A model generated the notes under the pieces. That model had not been told where the DNA came from. It worked only from the letters and a program-made list of their open reading frames with translations, and searched no databases. From Paracoccaceae bacterium (GTDB lineage: Bacteria; Pseudomonadota; Alphaproteobacteria; Rhodobacterales; Rhodobacteraceae), in NCBI GenBank assembly GCA_003511785.1, contig DOIS01000403.1, forward strand, positions 1 to 6,708: a stretch of DNA of 6,708 nucleotides. The letters are read 5' to 3'. Of this stretch, positions 1 to 5,880 are shown one piece after another (position 1 is the first letter of the stretch; every line of letters begins with the position of its first letter). The translations under genes and the position numbers were made by a program.

Positions 1-1048
1 CCACATACACCCCCTCATCGAGCATGGCAGCCGCGAACCTCTGCGCCAGCACCGCGTCACCCAACAGCACCGGAATGATGGCGTGCTCCCCCGGCACGAG
101 ACGAAAGCCGGCTCGGGTTAACCCTTGGCGGAAGAACGCTGCGTTGTCCGCAATGGTCGCGCGTGCCGCGTCGCCATCGCGCACCAGTGCCAACGCTTTG
201 AGTGTCGCTGCAACCACAGCTGGGGGCAAGGCATTGGAAAACAAATAGGGGCGTGCCCGTTGACGCAACATGTCCACCAACGGCGCCGGGCCCGCGATAT
301 AGCCACCCGCCGCGCCCCCCAACGCTTTGCCAAACGTACCAGAGAGCAAATCAACGCGCGATTTGAGGCCGAAATGTGCCGGCGTGCCGCTGCCATCGGG
401 GCCGACAAACCCGACCGCATGGCTGTCGTCAATCATGAGTAAGGCATCGTGGCGCTCGGCCAGGGCGACCAATTGCGGCACATTCGCGATGCAGCCATCC
501 ATGGAAAACACGCCATCGCTCACGATGACTCGGTAGCGCGCATCTCGCGCCTGTTGCAGACAGTGCTCTAGGGCCTCCATATCGTTGTTCGGATAACGCA
601 GTCGCTGCGCTTTGCACAAGCGTATGCCGTCGATGATGGAGGCGTGATTCAGGGCGTCAGAAATGATTGCGTCTTCCTTGCCCAGCAAGGCCTCGAAGAT
701 CGCCGCATTGGCGTCAAAGCAAGACGCAAACAATATCGCCGACTCGGTCCCGAGAAAGGCGGCCAGCGCCTCCTCCAGCTCACGATGCAACGTTTGCGTA
801 CCGCAGATGAAACGCACCGACGCCATACCCAAGCCCAGGGTGTCGAGCGCCTGCTGAGCGGCGTTGATCAGCGCGGGGTGATCGGCCAGCCCGAGGTAAT
901 TGTTGGCGCACAGGTTGATGACGTGCCGCCCGCCCACGTCGATCTCGGCCCCTTGGGGCGAGGTGATGAGGCGTTCGCGCTTGGTCAGACCCTCGGCGTC
1001 AATCTCGGCCAGGGTGTCGCGGATATGATCCAGGAATGTCTGGGACAT
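1..1048 (-). CDS. kbl: Glycine C-acetyltransferase (2-amino-3-ketobutyrate CoA ligase), 3' end cut by window edge
   Basis: PLP enzyme of the alpha-oxoamine synthase family. It cleaves 2-amino-3-ketobutyrate with CoA to glycine and acetyl-CoA, the second step of threonine breakdown after threonine dehydrogenase (Tdh), in the cytoplasm. Translation from 1048 gives 349 residues without a stop; the E. coli enzyme has 398, so roughly 50 C-terminal residues are missing. Near-identity to E. coli Kbl as I remember it is seen in VINLCANNYLGLADHP (43-58), GMASVRFICGTQ (74-85), SDALNHASIIDG (130-141), DDSHAVGFVG (207-216) and the PLP-lysine motif GTFGKALGG (237-245, K241). The start is fixed by an in-frame TAA eight codons upstream (1070-1072); no clear Shine-Dalgarno sequence precedes it. 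Its usual partner tdh would lie outside the left edge. Codon use is odd: of about 45 leucines roughly 14 are TTG and 2 TTA, almost all after codon 72, while the neighbouring thiolase has none. Confidence 0.95.
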   Translation of the reverse strand, partial: MSQTFLDHIRDTLAEIDAEGLTKRERLITSPQGAEIDVGGRHVINLCANNYLGLADHPALINAAQQALDTLGLGMASVRFICGTQTLHRELEEALAAFLGTESAILFASCFDANAAIFEALLGKEDAIISDALNHASIIDGIRLCKAQRLRYPNNDMEALEHCLQQARDARYRVIVSDGVFSMDGCIANVPQLVALAERHDALLMIDDSHAVGFVGPDGSGTPAHFGLKSRVDLLSGTFGKALGGAAGGYIAGPAPLVDMLRQRARPYLFSNALPPAVVAATLKALALVRDGDAARATIADNAAFFRQGLTRAGFRLVPGEHAIIPVLLGDAVLAQRFAAAMLDEGVYV

Positions 1049-1233
1049 GGGATGTTTTTTCGGTAGGCCTTACACCTGTGCCTTCGGCGCGCCCGTGTCA
1101 ATCGGCGGGTCGGCTGCTCGGTGGCCGCCTGTTTCGGAATGATGCGAGAGCGGGGCCGACAACGCGTGTTTCGATCCGGGCGTTTTCCGATAAAACCTGA
1201 AACGAGCCGAATCGGGAATCAGGAGGAACACAC
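1049..1233. promoter_or_regulatory. Divergent intergenic region between kbl and the thiolase gene
   Basis: This 185-bp gap must carry the start signals of two divergent genes. On the minus strand a perfect TTGACA hexamer lies at 1101-1096, 48 bp before the kbl start, but I see no convincing -10 box at the usual 16-18 bp spacing (the nearest is a TGTAAG-like string about 20 bp on). On the plus strand the only AT-rich patch is 1182-1196, where GTTTT and AAAAC form a 5-bp inverted repeat around CCGAT. TAAAAC at 1191-1196 could serve as a -10 box with TTTCGA (1169-1174) at 16 bp, both poor matches. An outer GTTTC (1168-1172) / GAAAC (1199-1203) pair flanks it but is not concentric. This could be an operator or chance. 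No small ORF or RNA gene was recognised here. Confidence 0.3.
1221..1226 (+). promoter_or_regulatory. Ribosome binding site of the thiolase gene
   Basis: AGGAGG, a perfect Shine-Dalgarno core, sits 7 bases before the ATG at 1234 and fixes that start. It is the strongest such site in the window and suggests efficient translation. Confidence 0.85.
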
Positions 1234-2409
1234 ATGACCGAGATCGTAATTCTGGACGGCGCCCGCACCGCCATCGGCACTTTCGGCGGCGCGCTTGCCG
1301 GCACCGCGCCCATCGACCTGGCCACCGTGGCCGCCGAGGCGGCGATGGAGCGCTCAGGCGTCGAGGCGGGGCAGATCGGGCATGTGGTCTTTGGCCATGT
1401 CATCAACACCGAGTCGCGCGACATGTATCTCAGCCGCGCCGCGGCGGTGCAGGCGGGCATCCCGAACGAGACCCCGGCGATGAACGTGAACCGTCTCTGC
1501 GGTTCGGGCGTGCAGGCGGTGGTCTCGGCCCTGCAGTCGCTGATGCTGGGTGATGCCGGCTTTGCCCTGGCAGGCGGGGCGGAAAGCATGTCGCGCTCGC
1601 CCTTCATCATGCCGCAGGCCCGCTGGGGCGCGAAGATGGGCGATGTGAAGTCGCTCGACATGATGCTGGGCGCGCTCAGCTGCCCCTTCGGCACCGGGCA
1701 TATGGGCGTGACCGCCGAGAACGTGGCCGAGGAGCACCAGGTCAGCCGCGAGGATCAGGACGCCTTTGCGCTGCAAAGCCAGGAGCGCGCGGCCAAGGCC
1801 ATCGAGGCCGGCCATTTCGACAGCCAGATCGCGCCCGTGCGGGTCAAGGTCAAGCGCGACATGGTCGATTTCAAGGTGGACGAGCACCCCAAGGCCACCA
1901 CCGCCGAGGCGCTGGCCGGGCTGCGGCCGGTCTTCAAGAAGGATGGCAGCGTGACCGCAGGCAATGCCAGCGGTATCAATGACGGCGCGGCGGCCATAGT
2001 GCTGGCCACGGCGGAGGCGGCCGAGAAGGCCGGGCTCAAACCCAAGGCGCGGATCCTGGGCTATGCCCATGCAGGGGTGCGGCCCGAGGTGATGGGTATC
2101 GGTCCGATTCCGGCGGTGCGCAACCTGATGGACAAGACCGGGCTGAGCGTCGACGATTTCGACGTGATCGAATCGAACGAGGCGTTTGCCGCGCAGGCGC
2201 TGGCGGTCAGTAAGGAACTGGGTTTCAACCCGGCCAAGGTGAACCCCAACGGTGGCGCAATCGCGCTGGGCCACCCGGTCGGCGCCACCGGCGCGATCAT
2301 CACGCTCAAGGCGCTCTACGAACTGGAGCGGATTGGCGGGAAAAAGGCGCTTATCACGATGTGCATCGGCGGCGGGCAGGGTATCGCTCTGGCCATCGAG
2401 CGGCTCTGA
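1234..2409 (+). CDS. bktB: Acetyl-CoA acetyltransferase / beta-ketothiolase, BktB type
   Basis: Cytoplasmic thiolase that condenses two acetyl-CoA to acetoacetyl-CoA, or cleaves 3-ketoacyl-CoA in reverse. It serves polyhydroxyalkanoate synthesis, ketone-body use or short-chain beta-oxidation. The 391-aa length is normal for the family. Catalytic residues are all present: nucleophile C89 in NRLCGSG, H347 in GGAIALGHPVGATGA and C377 in TMCIGGGQG, matching the C89/H348/C378 pattern of Zoogloea thiolase; NEAFAAQ is at 315-321. RTAIGTFGG (11-19) and VVFGHVINTESRDMYL (51-66) resemble Ralstonia BktB, which accepts C5 and longer ketoacyl-CoAs, more than PhaA, which has a different loop there. The BktB subtype is an inference from remembered sequences; the thiolase assignment is firm. 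No phaB or phaC is adjacent. Leucine codons are all CTG, CTC or CTT. The gene is monocistronic in this window: kbl is divergent and the downstream gene is convergent. Confidence 0.95.
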   Translation: MTEIVILDGARTAIGTFGGALAGTAPIDLATVAAEAAMERSGVEAGQIGHVVFGHVINTESRDMYLSRAAAVQAGIPNETPAMNVNRLCGSGVQAVVSALQSLMLGDAGFALAGGAESMSRSPFIMPQARWGAKMGDVKSLDMMLGALSCPFGTGHMGVTAENVAEEHQVSREDQDAFALQSQERAAKAIEAGHFDSQIAPVRVKVKRDMVDFKVDEHPKATTAEALAGLRPVFKKDGSVTAGNASGINDGAAAIVLATAEAAEKAGLKPKARILGYAHAGVRPEVMGIGPIPAVRNLMDKTGLSVDDFDVIESNEAFAAQALAVSKELGFNPAKVNPNGGAIALGHPVGATGAIITLKALYELERIGGKKALITMCIGGGQGIALAIERL

Positions 2410-2464
2410 TTTCGAGGGTGCGAGGGGGGCTGACGGTCTTTTCTTGAGCCTGTGGATCAATAGC

Positions 2465-2492
2465 AGGGGCGCGGTCACTCGGCCGCGTCCCT
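2465..2492 (+). terminator. Candidate hairpin terminator of the thiolase gene, overlapping the end of the convergent gene
   Basis: AGGGGCGCGG (2465-2474) pairs with CCGCGTCCCT (2483-2492) as a 10-bp stem with one G-U pair and an 8-base loop (2475-2482), 55 bp after the thiolase stop. On the plus strand it is followed by two more T residues (2493-2494) and then CGCG, so the U-tract is weak. On the minus strand no T-run follows. The loop contains the stop codon of the convergent gene (2475-2477). The 65-bp gap between the convergent genes holds nothing else that I recognise. Confidence 0.4.
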
Positions 2493-3461
2493 TTCGCGTT
2501 TGCGGGCCAATTTGGCGGCGAGGTTCAGGCCGATGCCGGGGCGGGACCACGGACAGAGGGCGATGCAGATGGCGCAGCCGTTGGTCTGGTTGAAGAACGG
2601 CAGACACTTGTCGAAATCGACATACCATTTGCTGACGCCGCGCACGGTTTGTTTCTCGGCAGAGAGCGCCTCGGGCGGGCAGGCGTCCTCGCAGATGCGG
2701 CAATTCGCACAGAAGGCGTCGATGCCATGCGCGCGCGGCGGCGTGGGTGCAAAGGGCGCATCGGTCAGCACCGCCGAAAGGCGGAAGGACGCGCCCAGTT
2801 CGGGATTGATGATCGAGCCATGCTTGCCCAGCTCGCCAAAGCCGCAGGTCAGCGCGGGCGGGATCATCAGCAGCGCGCCGGTCATCGGGCCGGTGACCGG
2901 CTCGGCGGCCCAGCCCTGGTGCCGCAGCCACCCGGCGACCTCCTTGGCGGCCAGCGCGGCACGGGCGTACTGGGCCATGACCTCGAGCCCGGCCTCGGGC
3001 GCGGGTGCCTGCGAGATCGCGTCATAGTCATGCGCCACGCCCAGCATCAGCACGCGTGTTTGCGTGATCTCGCGGCCTTCGAGCACCCAGTCGGGGGACA
3101 TTTCGGCCACGCCGGTCATCTCGCACAGCCCCTCTGCCTGGAAGGTCCGCAGCGCATCGGTCCAGTCTTCGGGGCTTCGCCGGGCGGGCGGGCCGGTGAC
3201 CGGCGGCAAGGGGGCGTCCAGCACCTCCTGCCGGGCGGCGCGCACCTCGGCGAAGGGGGGATCGCGGGCGGATTGCGCGTAGAAATAGCGTTGCAGCGAC
3301 CCGTGCGGGATCGTGTCAGGGTCGGGCGCCCAGTAGACCATACGGGCGAGGCGTGGTGCGACCTCGCCCAGCCCGTTGACAGTGTTGCCGCTGATCGGCG
3401 GGATCAGCGTCGCCTGTTCGGGGTCCGGGCGGAACGGACGGTGTGGATTCGGTCGGGCCAT
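2475..3461 (-). CDS. RdhA-like (reductive dehalogenase-type) corrinoid/4Fe-4S protein, short cytoplasmic form
   Basis: 328-aa protein with the core layout of reductive dehalogenases. A probable cobalamin-binding nitroreductase-like region spans about residues 130-235, with VMAQYARAALAAKEVAGWLRHQGW (161-184) and CGFGELGKHG-IINPELG (206-223) resembling the RdhA G-L-G-E ... ITPEFG segment. Two 4Fe-4S motifs follow: C251-x2-C254-x2-C257-x3-C261-P and C286-x9-C296-x2-C299-x3-C303-P. Residues 1-130 match nothing I know. There is no Tat RR motif or signal peptide and no membrane segment, so it should be cytosolic, unlike respiratory RdhA (about 450-550 aa, Tat-exported). It also lacks the C-terminal ferredoxin reductase-like domain of NpRdhA-type catabolic enzymes. 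QueG (epoxyqueuosine reductase) is the nearest alternative, but the GELGKHG-IINPELG segment fits RdhA better than QueG's GWIGK. Substrate unknown. An in-frame TAA four codons before the ATG fixes the longest start; no Shine-Dalgarno sequence is visible. It lies 47 bp after ubiB on the same strand with no terminator between. Confidence 0.75.
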   Translation of the reverse strand: MARPNPHRPFRPDPEQATLIPPISGNTVNGLGEVAPRLARMVYWAPDPDTIPHGSLQRYFYAQSARDPPFAEVRAARQEVLDAPLPPVTGPPARRSPEDWTDALRTFQAEGLCEMTGVAEMSPDWVLEGREITQTRVLMLGVAHDYDAISQAPAPEAGLEVMAQYARAALAAKEVAGWLRHQGWAAEPVTGPMTGALLMIPPALTCGFGELGKHGSIINPELGASFRLSAVLTDAPFAPTPPRAHGIDAFCANCRICEDACPPEALSAEKQTVRGVSKWYVDFDKCLPFFNQTNGCAICIALCPWSRPGIGLNLAAKLARKRERDAAE

Positions 3462-3508
3462 GCCCGGAGCTTAGCGGGGGCCGGCGGGTTTGGCACCTTT
3501 TTCGCGCG

Positions 3509-5041
3509 TCAGACAAGCGCCGCCACCAGCGCCACCAGCGCCCCGCCGATCACCCCGCCGGCAAGGCCGGGCCAGAGCAAGGCGCGCCAGCCCGGCGGTT
3601 CGGGCAGTTCGGGCGGATGCGATTGCGCGATCAGCGCCTCCTCGACCAGTTCGGGCAGGCGCGGGCCGAAGCGCGCGAGGATCTGCGCGGTGCGGCTCAG
3701 GTCACGTACCAGCGCGCGGGGACCGATGGACTTCTTGATGTAATCCTCGACCACCGGGCGGGCGACCTGCCAGATGTTTATGTGCGGGTCGAGCGAGCGC
3801 GCCACGCCCTCGACCACGACCATGGTGCGTTGCAGCAGGATCAGCTCCGTCCGTGTCTCCATCCCGAAGCGCTCGGTCACCTCGAAGAGATAGGACAGGA
3901 GTCGGCCCATCGAGATATGCGAGGCATCCATGCCGAAGATCGGCTCGCCCACCGCGCGCAGGGCGCGGGCGAACTCGTCCACGTCGCGGTCGGCAGGCAC
4001 GTACCCGGCCTCGAAATGTACCTCGGCCACGCGGCGGTAGTCGCGCTTGATGAAGCCGTAGAGGATCTCGGCATAGACCCGGCGGGTGTATTCGTCGATA
4101 TGACCCATGATCCCGAAATCAAAGGCGATGATGTTGCCGTTCGGCGCGACCTTGAGGTTGCCTTGGTGCATGTCGCCGTGGAAATAGCCGTCGCGCAGCG
4201 CGTGGCTGAGAAACAGGTGCAGCACCCGCTCGGCCAGCCGGGCGCGGTCGTGCCCGGCCGCGTCCAGCGCGGCATTGTCGCCCAGCGACACCCCGTCGGC
4301 CCAGCCCAGCGTCATCACCCGGCGGCCGGAGAGCGGCCAGCGGATGCGGGGCACTTCGAACCCCTCGTCGCCTTCGGTGTTGGCGGCGAATTCCGAGGCC
4401 GCCGAGCTTTCCAGCCGCAGGTCCAGCTCGCCCCGCACCACGCCGTCGAAATGGGCGATCACGTCGGTCGGTTTCAGCCGCCGCGTGCCGGGAACGACAT
4501 TCTCGATGAACTGCGCGGCCAGGTAGAAGGCATCGACATCGCGGCGAAAGGCGCGTTCGATGCCCGGACGCAGCACCTTGACCGCCACCAGGTCGCCGGT
4601 GGCGGCCACCCGCGCGCGGTGCACCTGGGCGATGGACGCTGCGGCGATCGGCTCGCTGAACTCGGAGAACAGGTCGTCCATGGGCTGGCCCAGCTCGGCC
4701 TCGACGGCGGCGCGGGCCTCGGCCAGGGAAAAGGGCGCCAGCTTGTCCTGGAGCACGCGCAGCTGGTCGGCCAATTCGTCGCCCACCACGTCCGGCCGGG
4801 TCGAGAGGATCTGGCCGAACTTGATATAGGCCGGCCCCAGCGCGGTCAGCGCGCGTGTCACCGGCGGCATCGCCGGATCTCCGGGATAGCCGAGCCACAT
4901 GAACGGCTTGCCCAGGATGCGCGCGGCGATCCGCACCGTGCGCGGCGCCTCGAAAGCGTCGAGCACCACGCCCATGGCGCCCGTGCGTTCGAAGGTGGCA
5001 CCGGTGCGGATCAGCCGCCAGATATTGTGGGGTCCGCGCAT
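3509..5041 (-). CDS. ubiB: Ubiquinone biosynthesis protein UbiB (ADCK/ABC1 atypical kinase-like ATPase)
   Basis: Membrane-associated protein-kinase-like ATPase needed for ubiquinone biosynthesis, thought to help handle or organise lipid intermediates rather than act as a pathway enzyme. The 510-aa product shows the family hallmarks in order: KxGQ motif at K74-Q77 (YIKFGQ), the alanine-rich loop replacing the glycine-rich loop at AAASIAQV (133-140), VAVK with K155, ExD at E205-D207, the catalytic loop FHGDMHQGN with D290 and N295, and DFG at 308-310. A hydrophobic C-terminal stretch (about 486-510, rich in G, A, L, V) fits the membrane anchor. The ATG at 5041 is one base after the ubiE stop (TGA-G-ATG), and a GGAAG at 5053-5049 inside ubiE is a suitable ribosome binding site, pointing to translational coupling. 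No defect is seen. Confidence 0.97.
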   Translation of the reverse strand: MRGPHNIWRLIRTGATFERTGAMGVVLDAFEAPRTVRIAARILGKPFMWLGYPGDPAMPPVTRALTALGPAYIKFGQILSTRPDVVGDELADQLRVLQDKLAPFSLAEARAAVEAELGQPMDDLFSEFSEPIAAASIAQVHRARVAATGDLVAVKVLRPGIERAFRRDVDAFYLAAQFIENVVPGTRRLKPTDVIAHFDGVVRGELDLRLESSAASEFAANTEGDEGFEVPRIRWPLSGRRVMTLGWADGVSLGDNAALDAAGHDRARLAERVLHLFLSHALRDGYFHGDMHQGNLKVAPNGNIIAFDFGIMGHIDEYTRRVYAEILYGFIKRDYRRVAEVHFEAGYVPADRDVDEFARALRAVGEPIFGMDASHISMGRLLSYLFEVTERFGMETRTELILLQRTMVVVEGVARSLDPHINIWQVARPVVEDYIKKSIGPRALVRDLSRTAQILARFGPRLPELVEEALIAQSHPPELPEPPGWRALLWPGLAGGVIGGALVALVAALV

Positions 5042-5042
5042 C

Positions 5043-5795
5043 TCAGAGCTTCCAGCCGGAATGCAGCGCAGCGATGCCCATCGACAGGTTGCGGTATTTC
5101 GCCTGTTCGAACCCGGCGGCGCGGATCATCGACAGGAAATTCTCCTGGTCGGGAAAGCGGCGGATCGATTCGACCAGATATTGATAGCTCTCCGCGTCGC
5201 CCGCGATGGCCTTGCCCATGCGCGGGATCACGTTGAAGCTGTAGAGATCGTAGAGCTTTTGCAGCCCCTCGTTGGGCAATTGGCTGAACTCCAGCACCAT
5301 CAACCGCCCGCCGGGGCGCAGCACGCGGAACGCCTCGGCCAGGGCGTCCTGCGGGCGGGTCACGTTCCGGATGCCGAAGGAAATGGTGTAGACGTCGAAG
5401 CTGCGGTCGGGAAAGGGCAGGGCCATGGCGTCGCCCACCACCCAGTCGAGGCTGTCCTGCATCTGAGCCGCCTCGGCGCGCTTGCGCCCCTCGACCAGCA
5501 TCGGTTCGGTCAGGTCGAGCACGGTGGCGTGGCCATGGCCCGCCCGCTTCAGGAACCGGAACGAGATGTCGCCGGTGCCGCCCGCCACGTCGAGCAGGCG
5601 CTGGCCCGGCCGGGGGACCAGCCAGTCCATCATCGCCTCCTTCCAGAGGCGGTGAATCCCGAGGCTCATGGCGTCGTTCATCACGTCGTATTTCGACGCG
5701 ACCGAGTTGAACACGCCGCGCACGCGCCCGGCCTTTTCCGCCTCGGGCACGGTTTCAAAGCCGAAATGCGTGGTCTTGTCGTCGCTGTCTGCCAT
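5043..5795 (-). CDS. ubiE: Ubiquinone/menaquinone biosynthesis C-methyltransferase UbiE
   Basis: SAM-dependent C-methyltransferase that methylates 2-polyprenyl-6-methoxy-1,4-benzoquinol (and demethylmenaquinol where menaquinone is made). The 250-aa length matches the family. Visible features are FGFETVPEAEKAGRVRGVFNSVASKYDVMND near the N-terminus (11-41, split here by the typical VFxSVAxxYDxMND signature), SAM motif I LLDVAGGTGD (67-76), acidic D94 in the post-I strand, GDAMALPF (121-128), the SFGIRNV segment (139-145), LRPGGRLMVLEFS (159-171) and the typical end LHSGWKL (244-250). The gene is first of a minus-strand unit with ubiB, and diverges from mutM across 85 bp. No strong Shine-Dalgarno sequence precedes the ATG; a GGCAAG a few bases upstream is the best available. 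Alphaproteobacteria of this type use ubiquinone, so a ubiquinone role is the likely one. Confidence 0.97.
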   Translation of the reverse strand: MADSDDKTTHFGFETVPEAEKAGRVRGVFNSVASKYDVMNDAMSLGIHRLWKEAMMDWLVPRPGQRLLDVAGGTGDISFRFLKRAGHGHATVLDLTEPMLVEGRKRAEAAQMQDSLDWVVGDAMALPFPDRSFDVYTISFGIRNVTRPQDALAEAFRVLRPGGRLMVLEFSQLPNEGLQKLYDLYSFNVIPRMGKAIAGDAESYQYLVESIRRFPDQENFLSMIRAAGFEQAKYRNLSMGIAALHSGWKL

Positions 5796-5880
5796 GGGTC
5801 TTGCCGTTCACTGATTTGCACCCTTGTTATAGGTCGGTCGGGGGCAAGCACAATGCGACCCTGTGAAACGGGAGGCGGAT
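5796..5880. promoter_or_regulatory. Divergent promoter region between ubiE and mutM
   Basis: This 85-bp gap has the best -10 box in the window. On the minus strand, TATAAC (5831-5826, 5 of 6 consensus) follows a weak TTGTGC -35 (5853-5848) at 16 bp and would start ubiE transcription about 24 bases before its ATG. On the plus strand, TTGCCG (5801-5806) and TGTTAT (5825-5830), 18 bp apart and each 4 of 6 consensus, could drive mutM. The two -10 elements would overlap on the same AT-rich patch, so the promoters may compete. This is reading against E. coli-type consensus; no operator was recognised. Confidence 0.4.
5871..5875 (+). promoter_or_regulatory. Ribosome binding site of mutM
   Basis: GGAGG lies 5 bases before the ATG at 5881 and supports that start. 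The encoded N-terminus MPELPE is the obligatory MutM start, since the proline after the removed methionine is the catalytic residue. Confidence 0.8.

Noticed and set aside
1065..1070. AGGCCT palindrome before kbl
   Set aside because: A six-base palindrome is expected by chance in a window of this size, and nothing around it supports an operator.
1234..2409. Naming the thiolase phaA or atoB
   Set aside because: The FGHVINTESRDMYL loop and the TMCIGGGQGIA end look like BktB rather than PhaA. No phaB or ato genes are adjacent to support the other names.
1354..2931. 525-codon open frame on the minus strand opposite the thiolase and the end of the RdhA-like gene
   Set aside because: The product is low-complexity R/A/H/D-rich with no motif, and it overlaps two well-supported genes, one on the opposite strand and one in another frame. 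Long empty frames like this are usual in DNA with very high GC at third positions.
2475..3461. Naming this gene queG (epoxyqueuosine reductase)
   Set aside because: QueG shares the 4Fe-4S layout and the B12 cofactor, but the GELGKHG...IINPELG block and the AQYARAALAAKEVAGWLRHQGW segment resemble RdhA more than QueG. The QueG idea is kept only as the alternative.
2649..3743. 364-codon plus-strand open frame antisense to the RdhA-like gene
   Set aside because: The G/R/A/Q-rich translation has no motif, while the opposite strand has two intact iron-sulfur motifs.
3443..5236. 597-codon open frame on the plus strand antisense to ubiB
   Set aside because: It mirrors the codon bias of ubiB, has no recognisable domain and no ribosome site, and runs across the ubiB/ubiE junction.
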